A stretch of 47,700 nt of DNA from the NCBI RefSeq assembly GCF_005893125.1, contig NZ_VCJS01000094.1:1-47700 (forward strand), given 5' to 3'. How positions within the stretch are numbered: position 1 is the first letter of the stretch; each line of letters opens with the position of its first letter. This DNA comes from Nonomuraea basaltis. GTDB taxonomy: Bacteria > Actinomycetota > Actinomycetes > Streptosporangiales > Streptosporangiaceae. Positions 23,767 to 31,948 of this stretch are shown here, piece by piece. The translations under genes were made by a program, and so were the position numbers. The notes beneath the pieces were generated by a model that was not told where the DNA came from, did no database searches, and saw nothing but the letters and a program-made list of their open reading frames with translations.

Positions 23767-25102
23767 GCCGCCAGGCGCGCAAACGGCGTCTCGACAGACG
23801 GCGGCGCAGCACGGGCAGCCACGGCACGGCGCCGAGCACCGCCAGCACCGCCAGCAAGGGCGCTCGCCACCACCACGAGATGCTCGCAGGAGGCGGGGCG
23901 GGCACCTGCGCCACCCACGGCCGCGCGCTCTTCGACCAGGCCAGGAACGCGTCCCCGATCGGGAGCAGCCCGAAGGCGTAACGCTTGGTCGACGGGGTGT
24001 CGATGGGCAGGCCGGCCAGCTCGCCGTAGTTCGCCATGGCCGTGGCGAGCGGGGCGTCGGCGTGCACCTGCGCCGCGCCGAGGGTGACGGCGCTCGCCGA
24101 CAGGCTCACGCCGAGCGGGAGCGGGCCGGAGTCGACGTCGGCCGGGCCGTCCATCCCGTCGGGGTACTCCCGTACGGCGGGTCCGAGGCCGAGCGGGGAG
24201 ACGACGTAGCGGTCGCGGAACCGCGTGTACTGCTCGCGGGCGAAGGCCAGGTCGATGTCGACGAGGAAGCGCTGGATGATGCTCTGCGAGGTGCCCCTGG
24301 CGACCTCGGCGGGATCGCCGGTGCCGGGGTCGGCCTGGTGCGGGAGCAGCCCGGTACGCGGATCGAGACGCCGGCGCACCTCGCGGAGCCAGCGTTCGGT
24401 GGTGGCGGCGTACCGGGGTGGCAGCAGGGTGTCGTGCAGGCGCAGCGACGCCACCGCCACAGTCGAGTCGACCGGCCACGCCTGGCCCGGGTACGCCTCC
24501 AGGTACGGGGTCTTGGACGCGTCGAAGGCCCTGCCGAGCGCGGCCGAGTCGGCGGCGAAGCGGCGTAGCTCGGCGGGGTCGCGCCGGTCGGCCGGCTGCA
24601 GGCTCAGGACGCCGCCGCGCAGCCAGTTGCACCAGCCCTGGTAGAAGACGCCGTACGGTGGGGTGAGGTCTTGGCTGAACGGGGCGCGGCCGTCGGGCGA
24701 GTCCAGGCGTGCCAGCGACCATCGCGCCTCCCGCAACGCCGTCGCCCGCCGATCGCCTGGCGGTTCGCGCATGCCCAGCTCGACCCAGGTCAGGCCGTAC
24801 AGGGCGTGCGCGAAGAAGTAGCCCTCTGGGAACAACTGCTGCGCCTCGTCACCGGCACCGGCTTCCAGCGCCGGACGCAGGAACGCCAACTGCCGTCTGA
24901 CCCCGGGCGGCTCGCCCTCGGGACCCGCGGTGGCAGGCACGACCAGCCGCACCGCGCCGAGCAGCGCGAGCACACTGATCAGGACGGCGACCAGCCGCCG
25001 CGCCCAGCGCAAGATGCTGGGCGGCCCGCCCATGGCCGGCGGCGACGCCCGCTCGGATGAGAGCGGCGTCCGGCGGTCTGGTGGCGGCGGTGGCTCGGGC
25101 AT
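23747..25102 (-). CDS. Membrane-anchored protein of unknown function, helical barrel-like
   Basis: The 451-residue protein has a Pro-rich N-terminus, a transmembrane helix (about residues 33-57), a large exposed domain with repeated helical motifs and aromatic residues (PYGVFYQGWCNWLRGG, YPGQAWPVDSTVAVASLRL, SQSIIQRFLVDIDL), and a second membrane helix near residues 405-425 followed by an Arg-rich tail. The pattern is reminiscent of alpha/alpha-barrel proteins such as the linalool dehydratase/isomerase-like domain, but I cannot confirm a family. With the GH39-like lipoprotein converging on it, a role in envelope or polysaccharide metabolism is possible but unproven. Confidence 0.7.
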   Translation of the reverse strand: MPEPPPPPDRRTPLSSERASPPAMGGPPSILRWARRLVAVLISVLALLGAVRLVVPATAGPEGEPPGVRRQLAFLRPALEAGAGDEAQQLFPEGYFFAHALYGLTWVELGMREPPGDRRATALREARWSLARLDSPDGRAPFSQDLTPPYGVFYQGWCNWLRGGVLSLQPADRRDPAELRRFAADSAALGRAFDASKTPYLEAYPGQAWPVDSTVAVASLRLHDTLLPPRYAATTERWLREVRRRLDPRTGLLPHQADPGTGDPAEVARGTSQSIIQRFLVDIDLAFAREQYTRFRDRYVVSPLGLGPAVREYPDGMDGPADVDSGPLPLGVSLSASAVTLGAAQVHADAPLATAMANYGELAGLPIDTPSTKRYAFGLLPIGDAFLAWSKSARPWVAQVPAPPPASISWWWRAPLLAVLAVLGAVPWLPVLRRRLSRRRLRAWRPSDRST

Positions 25103-25136
25103 CCGCCGATGCTAGCCCCATCACTAGGATGAGCGA

Positions 25137-25787
25137 ATGACCTCTCAGCCCGCCGCCGCCGAACGCCGGCGGGACGCCGAGCGCACCAAGGCGGAGATCC
25201 TGGAGGTCGCCCAGCAGGAGTTCGCGCGCCACGGCTACGCGGGGGCTCGGGTGGATGAGATCGCCGCCCGCATGCGCACCACCAAGCGCATGATCTATTA
25301 CTACTACGGCAGCAAGGAGCGGCTCTACATCGCGGTCCTGGAGAAGGCCTACGCCGAGGTCCGGGAGATGGAGCGGGTGATCGAGGTGGAGCACCTGGCC
25401 CCGGTCGAGGCCATCCGCGCGCTGGCCGAGCTCACCTTCGACCACCACGACCTGCATCGCGACTTCATCAAGCTGGTCGCGATCGAGAACATCCACCAGG
25501 CCGAGCACATCCGCAAGTCGGCGGCGCTGGCCAACCTCGGCACGCCCGTGCTCGACCTCATCTCGCGCATCCTCGACGCCGGGCAGGAGTCGGGTGACTT
25601 CCTCACCGAGGCCGACGCCATCGACGTGCACATGCTGATCAGCTCGTTCTGCTTCTTCAGGGTGGCCAACCAGCACACGTTCGGCGCGCTGTTCGGACGC
25701 GACATGACCGCGCCGGAACACCGCGAGCGGCTGCGCCGGATGGTGGGGGACGCGGTCGTGGCCTACCTGCGCGGCGCCGGCGCCTGA
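25137..25787 (+). CDS. TetR/AcrR family transcriptional regulator
   Basis: The 216-residue protein has an N-terminal TetR helix-turn-helix (RTKAEILEVAQQEFARHGYAGARVDEIAARM, then KRMIYYYYGSKERLYIAVLEKAY). The C-terminal domain, including FIKLVAIENIHQAEHIRKS, resembles the C-terminal type found in regulators of aromatic or lipid catabolism; the ligand is unknown. It starts 34 bases from the divergent membrane-protein gene, and no strong palindrome was seen in that short gap. The next gene, ThuA-like, is on the same strand 91 bases downstream. Confidence 0.92.
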   Translation: MTSQPAAAERRRDAERTKAEILEVAQQEFARHGYAGARVDEIAARMRTTKRMIYYYYGSKERLYIAVLEKAYAEVREMERVIEVEHLAPVEAIRALAELTFDHHDLHRDFIKLVAIENIHQAEHIRKSAALANLGTPVLDLISRILDAGQESGDFLTEADAIDVHMLISSFCFFRVANQHTFGALFGRDMTAPEHRERLRRMVGDAVVAYLRGAGA

Positions 25788-25878
25788 GATCATCGCCACC
25801 GCGATCGCTGGTTACGCTCAAAGTCCGAAGCAGTGGACTGTCCGGTCCACGAAGCGGATCGAAGCATGTGAGGTGCTC

Positions 25879-26826
25879 ATGCGCGTCTTATCGATCGCCG
25901 CCCTCGCCGGTGCGGCGGCACTGCTGCTCACCGCCACCGCCCCCAGCTCCTCGGCCTCCCGCGAACACGACAAGGGGGCGCAGAACCTCGGCGACCCCGA
26001 CTACGGCGTCTGCCGGGGCGTCGACCCCCGCTGCTACCACGACTGGGGCAACTTCGACCCCGCCAAGGGCTACCGCCTGCTCGTCTACAGCCGCACGGCC
26101 GCCTCCCGCCACGCCCACCTCGGCACCCCGCTCGGCCCCGGCCTGAACCCACCGCTCAACGACGACAACGTCGCCGTCAAGGCCGTGCTCAAGCTGGGGC
26201 AGGACAACGGGTTCGCGGTCGACTACACCGAGGACGTCACCCAGCTGTCGTCTGCGGGCCGGCTGCTTCCCTACAACGCCGTGATGTTCCTCAGCACCAC
26301 GCGCGACACCCTCGACGACGCGGCGCAGACCGCCCTGCGGCAGTACGTCCGCGCCGGCGGCGGCTTCATCGGCGTGCACAACGCCTTCGGCACCGAATAC
26401 AACTGGCCCTGGTACGAGGGCCTGCTCGGCAACGCCAACTTCTACGACCACGGCCCCAACCAGCCCGGCACCGTCGTCACCGTCAACCGGCGCGACGCCT
26501 CCACCCAGGGCCTGCCGCAGCGCTGGGCCTTCACCGACGAGTGGTACAACCTCATTCCGTACCCCACCCGCGTCCGCGTGCTGGCCGAGGTGGACGAGAG
26601 CACCCTGGCCCGAGGCGTGCGCGGCAGCCTCGGCCACCCCGGCCACGGCGACGACCACCCGGTCAGCTGGTGCCAGTACTACGACGGCGGCAAGGCCTGG
26701 CTCACCACCCTCGGCCACGACGTCAAGGCATGGACCGACGAACCCATGGAGGGCGACCAGTACTTCGTCCAGCACCTGCTCGGCGGCGTCAAATCCGTGC
26801 TCGGCATGGCACCGTTCTGCCGCTGA
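25879..26826 (+). CDS. Secreted ThuA-like domain protein
   Basis: From ATG 25879 (GTGAGGTG at 25868-25875 as ribosome binding site) the protein has 315 residues with a Sec signal peptide (RVLSIAALAGAAALLLTATA, probable cleavage near SSSAS). The mature part shows the ThuA/trehalose-utilisation fold, related to class I glutamine amidotransferases: YRLLVYSRTAASRHAH, YNAVMFLSTTRDTLDD, GGGFIGVHNAFGTEYNWPWY, HPVSWCQYYDGGKAWLTTLGHD. ThuA domains in secreted actinobacterial proteins accompany sugar-degrading enzymes; a 3-keto-glycoside role has been proposed for relatives. A GTG at 25873 is an alternative start. A strong bidirectional hairpin follows the stop. Confidence 0.88.
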   Translation: MRVLSIAALAGAAALLLTATAPSSSASREHDKGAQNLGDPDYGVCRGVDPRCYHDWGNFDPAKGYRLLVYSRTAASRHAHLGTPLGPGLNPPLNDDNVAVKAVLKLGQDNGFAVDYTEDVTQLSSAGRLLPYNAVMFLSTTRDTLDDAAQTALRQYVRAGGGFIGVHNAFGTEYNWPWYEGLLGNANFYDHGPNQPGTVVTVNRRDASTQGLPQRWAFTDEWYNLIPYPTRVRVLAEVDESTLARGVRGSLGHPGHGDDHPVSWCQYYDGGKAWLTTLGHDVKAWTDEPMEGDQYFVQHLLGGVKSVLGMAPFCR

Positions 26827-26841
26827 ACGGCTTTGCCATGA

Positions 26842-26878
26842 CACCGCCTCCAGCGGAAGGCAGGCGCTGGAGGCGGTG
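26842..26878. terminator. Bidirectional hairpin terminator between ThuA-like and amidohydrolase genes
   Basis: CACCGCCTCCAGCG (26842-26855) pairs perfectly over 14 bases with CGCTGGAGGCGGTG (26865-26878) around a nine-base loop. It sits between two convergent genes and can serve both. Confidence 0.85.
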
Positions 26879-26898
26879 CCGCGCAGGCGTGGCCGGGC

Positions 26899-28344
26899 TC
26901 AGAGGCGGTGCGTCGCGTCGCTGCGGTAGTCGGTGTACGTGTACGGGTTGTCGAGGATCTTCGTCGCGGGGATGTCCGGGTTCATGCCGTTCTGCCAGGC
27001 CTCCTCGCCCATCTCCGAACGGAGGTACTCGACCGTGCGCTCGACCTGGCGGCGCGCCGCGGCCAGGTCGATGCCGACCAGCTCGTGCTCGTGCTTGACC
27101 ACTCGCCCGTTGACCAGGACCGTGTGCACGTCGCCGCGCTGTGCCTGGAACGCGACGTGGCCGTACGGGTTGAGCAGCGGGAACGAGACGGGCGAGCGGT
27201 CGTTCTTGATGAGCACGAGGTCGGCCTTCTTGCCCGCCGCGATGACGCCCAGGTCGTCGCGGCCGAGTGCGTGGGCGCCGCCTTTGGTGGCCCACTCGAC
27301 GACCTGGTCGGCGCGCAGCCCGCAGTGCGTGACGGTGTCGCCCTTGGCGTGCGCCTCCATGTGCTCGCGGGACCGGTCGGCGCCGAGGGTGGTGCGCATG
27401 GCGGAGAACAGGTCGCCGCTCCACCACACGCTGGTGTCCATGGACAGCGACACCGGGATGCCGTGGGCGCGTACCACCCAGGTGGGCGGGTAGCCCTGGC
27501 CGGCGCTCTGCTCGCTCTCGGTGGAGACCGAGATGGAGCCGCCGGTGGCGGCGATGCGGTGGTAGGAGTCGGCCGACAGCGACGCGGCGTGCACGTAGAT
27601 GGTCTCGGGGGTCATGAAGCCGTGCTCGTACATGAGCCGGATGCCGTCGTCGCTGGTGGCGCCCCACACGCCGGCGTGCGTGGTGACCGGCGCCCCCAGC
27701 TCCCGCGCCACCTCGAACGCGGGCTTCTCCGGGAAGGCCGGGTCGCCGAGCACGTCGAAGGCGAGCTGGAAGCTCAGCATGTCGTCGCCGGTGATCCGGC
27801 GGCGGACGAAGTCGCGGAACTCGGGCGCGGCCGTCCACTCGGCGGGCGGCTGCTGGATGTTGCCGTACGCGAGCACGTACCGGCCCGGCACCGCCCGCAG
27901 CGCGTCGACCGCGGCGTCGGCGTGGTCCACCGTCCGCAGGCCGTGCGACCAGTCGACGACGGTCGTGACGCCGGCGTCGAGCGCCTCGATCGCGGCGAGG
28001 GTGTTGCCAGCGTGCACGTCCTCGGGCCGGAACAGCTTGCCGTGCTCCAGATAGAACCAGACGAAATACTGCGTGAGCGTCCAGTCGGCGCCGTATCCGC
28101 GCATCGCGGTCTGCCACATGTGCCGATGGGTGTCGATCATGCCGGGCATGACGATGCCGCCTGACGCGTCGATCACGACGGCGTCCTGCGGCGCCTCCAG
28201 ATCGGGCCCGACCGCGGCGATCCTGTCGCCGGTCACCAGGACGTCGGTGCGTTCGAGCACCGTGCGCCCGCCGTCGATCGGCAGCACCGTGCCACCGCGC
28301 AGCACCACAGGCCGTCCGGCCGCGAACTCGGTCCGCTCGCTCAT
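26899..28344 (-). CDS. Metal-dependent amidohydrolase (AtzA/chlorohydrolase-like subtype)
   Basis: From ATG 28344 (GAGGAG ribosome binding site just upstream) the protein has 481 residues. The first metal site appears as GMIDTHRHMWQTA near residue 60, then GVTTVVDWSH, VTTHAG and LSMDTSVWWSG, the last being the position of the conserved Asp. The C-terminal composite domain ends with KKADLVLIKNDRSPVSFPLLNPYGHV and VLVNGRVV. This is the subtype III amidohydrolase pattern of cytosine-deaminase/AtzA/TrzN relatives, acting on aromatic or heterocyclic amines, halides or amides. The gene is divergent from the ring-cleavage operon and shares its promoter region and palindromes, so it probably feeds a substrate into that pathway. 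The exact substrate is unknown. Confidence 0.88.
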   Translation of the reverse strand: MSERTEFAAGRPVVLRGGTVLPIDGGRTVLERTDVLVTGDRIAAVGPDLEAPQDAVVIDASGGIVMPGMIDTHRHMWQTAMRGYGADWTLTQYFVWFYLEHGKLFRPEDVHAGNTLAAIEALDAGVTTVVDWSHGLRTVDHADAAVDALRAVPGRYVLAYGNIQQPPAEWTAAPEFRDFVRRRITGDDMLSFQLAFDVLGDPAFPEKPAFEVARELGAPVTTHAGVWGATSDDGIRLMYEHGFMTPETIYVHAASLSADSYHRIAATGGSISVSTESEQSAGQGYPPTWVVRAHGIPVSLSMDTSVWWSGDLFSAMRTTLGADRSREHMEAHAKGDTVTHCGLRADQVVEWATKGGAHALGRDDLGVIAAGKKADLVLIKNDRSPVSFPLLNPYGHVAFQAQRGDVHTVLVNGRVVKHEHELVGIDLAAARRQVERTVEYLRSEMGEEAWQNGMNPDIPATKILDNPYTYTDYRSDATHRL

Positions 28345-28381
28345 CGATGAACTCCTCACCGCACGGGGCAGCGGATCTTTC

Positions 28382-28395
28382 CGAACGGTTGTCCG
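28382..28395. promoter_or_regulatory. Operator-like site, imperfect copy of CGGACAATTGTCCG
   Basis: CGAACGGTTGTCCG matches the perfect palindrome at 28502-28515 in 11 of 14 positions, and both are followed by CTG (shared TTGTCCGCTG). It lies 38 bases upstream of the amidohydrolase start, so it likely controls that gene. Confidence 0.55.
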
Positions 28396-28501
28396 CTGCA
28401 CGGTCATGCTGTTCGCCGTAACTCTACGATTGCTTGGGCTGGTGTCAAGAGTGCAGATCATCCTGGCCCAACGCGCGGAGGATGTGCCAGAATCGCGATT
28501 A

Positions 28502-28515
28502 CGGACAATTGTCCG
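28502..28515. promoter_or_regulatory. Palindromic operator CGGACAATTGTCCG before the CoA-transferase operon
   Basis: This is a perfect 14-base palindrome ending 31 bases before the CoA transferase start. Related sites are at 28382-28395, 33808-33821 (upstream of the IclR gene) and 33927-33940. The best candidate to bind it is the IclR protein encoded at 32957-33760. Confidence 0.65.
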
Positions 28516-28546
28516 CTGAATGAACGTAGACATGAAGGGGAGTCGG

Positions 28547-29821
28547 ATGACAGACGACGCCATGTCGAACGGACCGGCCTCGGCCGGGCCGCTGTCCGGC
28601 GTGCTGGTGGCCGACTTCTCCCGGATCCTGGCCGGGCCCTACGCCACGATGTTGCTGGCGGACCTGGGCGCCGACGTCGTCAAGGTCGAAGGGCCCAACG
28701 GGGACGACACCCGCGGGTGGACGCCGCCGGTGCGGGGCGAGGTGTCCACGTACTATCTCGGGGTCAATCGGGGGAAGCGGTCGATCGCGCTCGATCTGCG
28801 CGACGAGGCCGACGCGGAGACGGCCAGGGAGCTGGCCAGGCGCGCGGACGTGCTGATCGAGAACTTCCGGCCGGGCGGGCTGGCCAAGTACGGCCTCGAC
28901 CGCGCCTCCGTCAGCGCCCGCAATCCCGGTGTCGTGTACGCCTCCATCAGCGGGTTCGGGTCGGGGGCCGGGGCGCGGGTGCCGGGCTACGACCTGATGG
29001 TGCAGGCCATGTCGGGGCTGATGAGCCTCACCGGGGATCCGGACGGGCCGGCGTACCGGGCCGGGATCTCGGTGTTCGACGTGATGGCGGGCAACCACGC
29101 GGTCATCGGCATCCTGGCGGCGCTGCGCCACCGCGAGGCCACCGGGCGGGGGCAGCACGTCGAGGTGAACCTGCTGTCGTCGGCGCTGACCGGGCTGGTG
29201 AACCACAGCTCCGCGTACGTGGCGGGCGGGGTGGTGCCGTACCGGATGGGGAACGCGCATCCGAGCGTGTTCCCGTACGAGCCGCTGCCGACCGCGGACA
29301 ACGACCTCATCGTCACCGCCGCCAACGACGGCCAGTTCCGCAAATTGTGCGAGGTGCTCGGCATTCCGGAGATCGCCGACGATCCGCGTTTCGCCCGCAA
29401 CGCCGATCGCACGGCACGCCGTGCGGAGCTGCGGCCGATCCTGGTGGAGCGGCTGGCTGCGCGGGGCGCTGTGGAGTGGTTCGAGCTGCTGGTCGAGGCC
29501 GGGGTGCCGAGCGGGCCGATCAACACGATCGACGGAGGGTTCGCGATGGCCGAGCGGTTCGGGCTGGATCCCGTCGTCGAGGTGGGCGAGGGGGAGCGGG
29601 CCGTGCCGACGACGCGGCACCCGATCCGGTTCTCAGAGACGCCGGTCGGCTATACGCTGCCGCCACCGGAGCTCGACGAGCACGGCGCGGAGCTGCGCAA
29701 GTGGCTGTCCGGGCCGGTGGGTCCGCTCGCCGGACCCGGTGAAGGACCGGCCGATTCCGGGGAAGGACCGGACGGGCTCGCGGAAGGACCGGACGGGTCC
29801 GAGGAAGGAGGTCGGGCGTGA
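28547..29821 (+). CDS. CaiB/BaiF family (class III) CoA transferase
   Basis: From ATG 28547 (AAGGGGAG at 28535-28542) the protein has 424 residues; an upstream in-frame ATG at 28520 has no ribosome binding site. Class III features are clear: VLVADFSRILAGPYATMLLADLGADVVKVE at the N-terminus, the catalytic Asp in PGYDLMVQAMSGLMSLTG, then GRGQHVEVNLL. These enzymes move CoA from a donor thioester to a carboxylic acid. The C-terminus is unusual: after KWLSGPVGPLAGP come three tandem GEGPDG-like units and a GGRA end, encoded by a 21-base DNA repeat. The stop overlaps the next start (GTGA). With the citryl-CoA-lyase-like neighbour it probably activates a hydroxy-tricarboxylate for cleavage. Confidence 0.92.
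   Translation: MTDDAMSNGPASAGPLSGVLVADFSRILAGPYATMLLADLGADVVKVEGPNGDDTRGWTPPVRGEVSTYYLGVNRGKRSIALDLRDEADAETARELARRADVLIENFRPGGLAKYGLDRASVSARNPGVVYASISGFGSGAGARVPGYDLMVQAMSGLMSLTGDPDGPAYRAGISVFDVMAGNHAVIGILAALRHREATGRGQHVEVNLLSSALTGLVNHSSAYVAGGVVPYRMGNAHPSVFPYEPLPTADNDLIVTAANDGQFRKLCEVLGIPEIADDPRFARNADRTARRAELRPILVERLAARGAVEWFELLVEAGVPSGPINTIDGGFAMAERFGLDPVVEVGEGERAVPTTRHPIRFSETPVGYTLPPPELDEHGAELRKWLSGPVGPLAGPGEGPADSGEGPDGLAEGPDGSEEGGRA
29741..29803 (+). repeat. Three tandem 21-base repeats at the 3' end of the CoA transferase gene
   Basis: Units start at 29741, 29762 and 29783, each beginning GAAGGACCGG, with a partial fourth unit GAAGGAG at 29804. The partial unit doubles as the Shine-Dalgarno sequence of the next gene. 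The repeats are in frame (seven codons) and encode Gly/Glu/Pro/Asp-rich units. Confidence 0.8.
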
Positions 29822-30690
29822 CGGAGTCCGATGTGCCCGAGTCCGGCACGCAGTCCGATGTGCCCGAGTCCGGCACGCAGCGGGATTACCCGACGGCGCT
29901 CGGGGCGTCCTCACGGGAGGCGATCACGCTGCTCGGGCAGGACCTGGCCGAGGACGTCATGGGCCAGGTGGGCTTCGGCGAGCTGGCGTTCTGGCTGGCC
30001 GCGCAGCGCAGGCCGACGGCCGGTGAGACCCGCGTGTTCGAGGCGGTGCTGGCAGCCCTGGCCGATCACGGGTTCACGCCGACGGCGATCGTGACGCGGC
30101 TGACGTACCTGTCGGCGCCGGACTCCGTACAGGGGGCGCTGGCGGCCGGGCTGCTCGGCGGCGGCTCGCGCTTCCTCGGCGTCACCGAGGACTGCGGCCG
30201 CTTCCTGAACGAGGTGCTGCGCGAGCACCCGCTCCCGGACGACGACGCCGGCTGGGACGCCCTCGCCCTGGAGACCGTCCGCGCCCGGCGCGAGCAGCGC
30301 AAGCTCATCCCCGGCCTCGGCCACCACGTGCACAAGGACGGCGACCCGCGCACGCTGCGGCTGTTCCAGATCGCCACCGAGGAGGGCCTGTACGGGCCGC
30401 ACCTGTCGCTGTTCGCCGCCATCGGCCGCGTCCACCCGCAGGTGCTGGGCCGGACCCTGCCGCTCAACGGGGCCGGAGTGTGCGGGGCGGCGCTGGCCGA
30501 TCTGGGGCTGCCGCTGGAGCTGCTGCGCGCCTTCGCCCTGCTGGCCAGGACCGCCGGGCTGATCGGCCAGCTCGCCGAAGAGCTACGCCATCCCGTGGCC
30601 AACGACATCTTCCTGTCGGTGGACCTGAACAACCGATCCATCGCCCCCGAGCCATACGGTGAGCCGCGTTCAGCGGCTCACCGCAGCTAG
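29818..30690 (+). CDS. Citryl-CoA lyase-like protein (citrate synthase fold)
   Basis: The 290-residue protein starts at GTG 29818 (GAAGGAGG at 29804-29811). After a repeat-encoded N-terminus (two SDVPESGTQ copies) it shows a short citrate-synthase-type domain: LIPGLGHHVHKDGDPRTLRL (matching the GFGHRVYK region with a catalytic His), LPLNGAGVCGAALADLG, and RTAGLIGQLAEE near the end. Stand-alone citryl-CoA lyases of this length cleave citryl-CoA to acetyl-CoA and oxaloacetate. Coupled to a CoA transferase and a ring-cleavage dioxygenase, it may cleave the CoA ester of a citrate-like ring-fission product; this is inference. A 10-base-pair hairpin overlaps its last codons. Confidence 0.85.
   Translation: MTESDVPESGTQSDVPESGTQRDYPTALGASSREAITLLGQDLAEDVMGQVGFGELAFWLAAQRRPTAGETRVFEAVLAALADHGFTPTAIVTRLTYLSAPDSVQGALAAGLLGGGSRFLGVTEDCGRFLNEVLREHPLPDDDAGWDALALETVRARREQRKLIPGLGHHVHKDGDPRTLRLFQIATEEGLYGPHLSLFAAIGRVHPQVLGRTLPLNGAGVCGAALADLGLPLELLRAFALLARTAGLIGQLAEELRHPVANDIFLSVDLNNRSIAPEPYGEPRSAAHRS
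29827..29880 (+). repeat. Two perfect tandem 27-base repeats at the 5' end of the citryl-CoA lyase-like gene
   Basis: The 27-base unit beginning TCCGATGTGCCC and ending GGCACGCAG occurs at 29827-29853 and again at 29854-29880 without a mismatch. It encodes SDVPESGTQ twice. Perfect identity suggests a recent duplication. Confidence 0.9.
30658..30682 (+). terminator. Strong intra-operon hairpin at the end of the citryl-CoA lyase-like gene
   Basis: GGTGAGCCGC (30658-30667) pairs perfectly with GCGGCTCACC (30673-30682) across a GTTCA loop. It overlaps the final codons and is 41 bases before the dioxygenase start. It could attenuate transcription or mark an RNA-processing/stability point within the operon. 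Confidence 0.55.
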
Positions 30691-30722
30691 CGGTTTCTGC
30701 ACCTACGCCGACGGAGGTATAC

Positions 30723-31589
30723 ATGGCTGAACTCGTCGCCGTCATCGCGTCCACCCACCATCCCTTCTACTACCGCGCCTCCACCGCCACCGGCGAGGAC
30801 CGGCCGCCGTTCGCCGACGAGTGGGTACGCAAGGTCGAGGCGTTCCGCGAGACCCTGACCAGGGCCAGACCCGACGTGCTGGTCATGGTCGGCTCCGACC
30901 ACTTCCACCAGCTCTGGCTGGACAACATGCCGCAGTTCCTGGTCGGCAAGGCGCCCTTCTACGACGCGAACTTCTCCAACGAGGAACGCGAGTTCGGCCT
31001 GCCCAGGATGCTGTTCAAGGGGCAGGAGGACCTGTCGGCGTACGTGCTGCGCGAGGGCCTCGACGCCGGGTTCGACCTGGCGTTCTCCAACGAGCTGCGG
31101 ATCGACCACTCGATCACCTGCCCGATCATCACCCTGCGCCCGCAGAACGACCTGCCGATCGTGCCGATCTACACCAACATCTTCGCCCCGCCGCTGCCGC
31201 GGCCGAAGCGGTTCGTCGACCTCGGGCGGACGATCCGGCAGCTCGTCGAGTCGTGGCCGGCGGACCAGCGGGTCGCGGTCATCGGCACCGGGCACCTGTC
31301 GCTCGAGCTCGGCGGCCCCCGCCAGTTCGGTCCCCACGGGCCCGACCCGGAGTTCGACCGGCGCGCCGTCGAGTGGATCTCCTCGGGGGACATCGAGGGC
31401 TGCCTGGCCGAGGTCACCCTCGACAGCCTGCACCTGCCGGGCAACGCCACCCACGGGTTCATGGACTTCATGCTGATGATGGGCGTCGCGGGCGAGGGCC
31501 GGAAGGCCGACTACGTCGACACCTACGACCTGTTCCACACCATGGAGGCGTACTTCACGTGGTACCCGGACGGAGGCGGTCGCTCATGA
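30723..31589 (+). CDS. Class III extradiol ring-cleavage dioxygenase, catalytic subunit (LigB family)
   Basis: The 288-residue protein has a GGAGG ribosome binding site at 30713-30717. Class III extradiol features are visible: VIASTHHPFYYR with the metal-binding His12, VMVGSDHFHQLW with His60/His62, and GTGHLSLELGG and NATHGFMDF further on. It should carry a non-haem Fe(II) and open a catechol-type ring between or next to the hydroxyls, as in LigB or gallate dioxygenase. Its stop overlaps the start of the LigA-like gene (ATGA), as expected of the two subunits. The substrate is not certain; protocatechuate, gallate or a related carboxylated catechol are the main options. Confidence 0.9.
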   Translation: MAELVAVIASTHHPFYYRASTATGEDRPPFADEWVRKVEAFRETLTRARPDVLVMVGSDHFHQLWLDNMPQFLVGKAPFYDANFSNEEREFGLPRMLFKGQEDLSAYVLREGLDAGFDLAFSNELRIDHSITCPIITLRPQNDLPIVPIYTNIFAPPLPRPKRFVDLGRTIRQLVESWPADQRVAVIGTGHLSLELGGPRQFGPHGPDPEFDRRAVEWISSGDIEGCLAEVTLDSLHLPGNATHGFMDFMLMMGVAGEGRKADYVDTYDLFHTMEAYFTWYPDGGGRS

Positions 31590-31948
31590 GCAAGTATCTG
31601 CTGAACAAGTTCCTGTTCACCGTGGATCGCGACCCCGAGCTGGTCGAACGGTACCGTGAGGAGCCGCGGTCCACGGTCGAGTGGTGGGAGGCCGAGTACG
31701 CCAACCGCATCCTCGGCTGCCACACCGGCGAGTCGTCCACGTGGCTCCAATTCGACGGCATCGAGCGGGAGGCGCTGGCCACGCACGACTACCCGAAGTT
31801 GTTCGAGCTGGGGGCGCATCCGTTTCTCACGCTCACGCTGTTCATCGCGATGTTCGAGCGCGACTACGAGGAGCCGTTGGGGTTTCAGCTGGAGTACGCG
31901 CGGCGGCTGGCCCACAACAGCCTGCCGTACCCGGACATCGCCACGTGA
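31586..31948 (+). CDS. Class III dioxygenase small subunit (LigA-like)
   Basis: The 120-residue protein reads MSKYLLNKFLFTVDRDPEL, then YREEPRSTVEWWEAEY and GAHPFLTLTLFIAMFERDY. Small all-helical LigA subunits close the active site of LigB-type dioxygenases. It is translationally coupled to ligB upstream (ATGA) and to the oxidoreductase downstream (TGATG at 31946-31950). A role in the heteromeric dioxygenase is therefore well supported by both fold pattern and context. Confidence 0.85.
   Translation: MSKYLLNKFLFTVDRDPELVERYREEPRSTVEWWEAEYANRILGCHTGESSTWLQFDGIEREALATHDYPKLFELGAHPFLTLTLFIAMFERDYEEPLGFQLEYARRLAHNSLPYPDIAT

Noticed and set aside
30700..30718. GTTT...GGAGGTAT before the LigB gene as a SigB/F-type promoter
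   Set aside because: The -10 does not fit GGGTAT at the right spacing; the GGAGG is the ribosome binding site of the dioxygenase gene.
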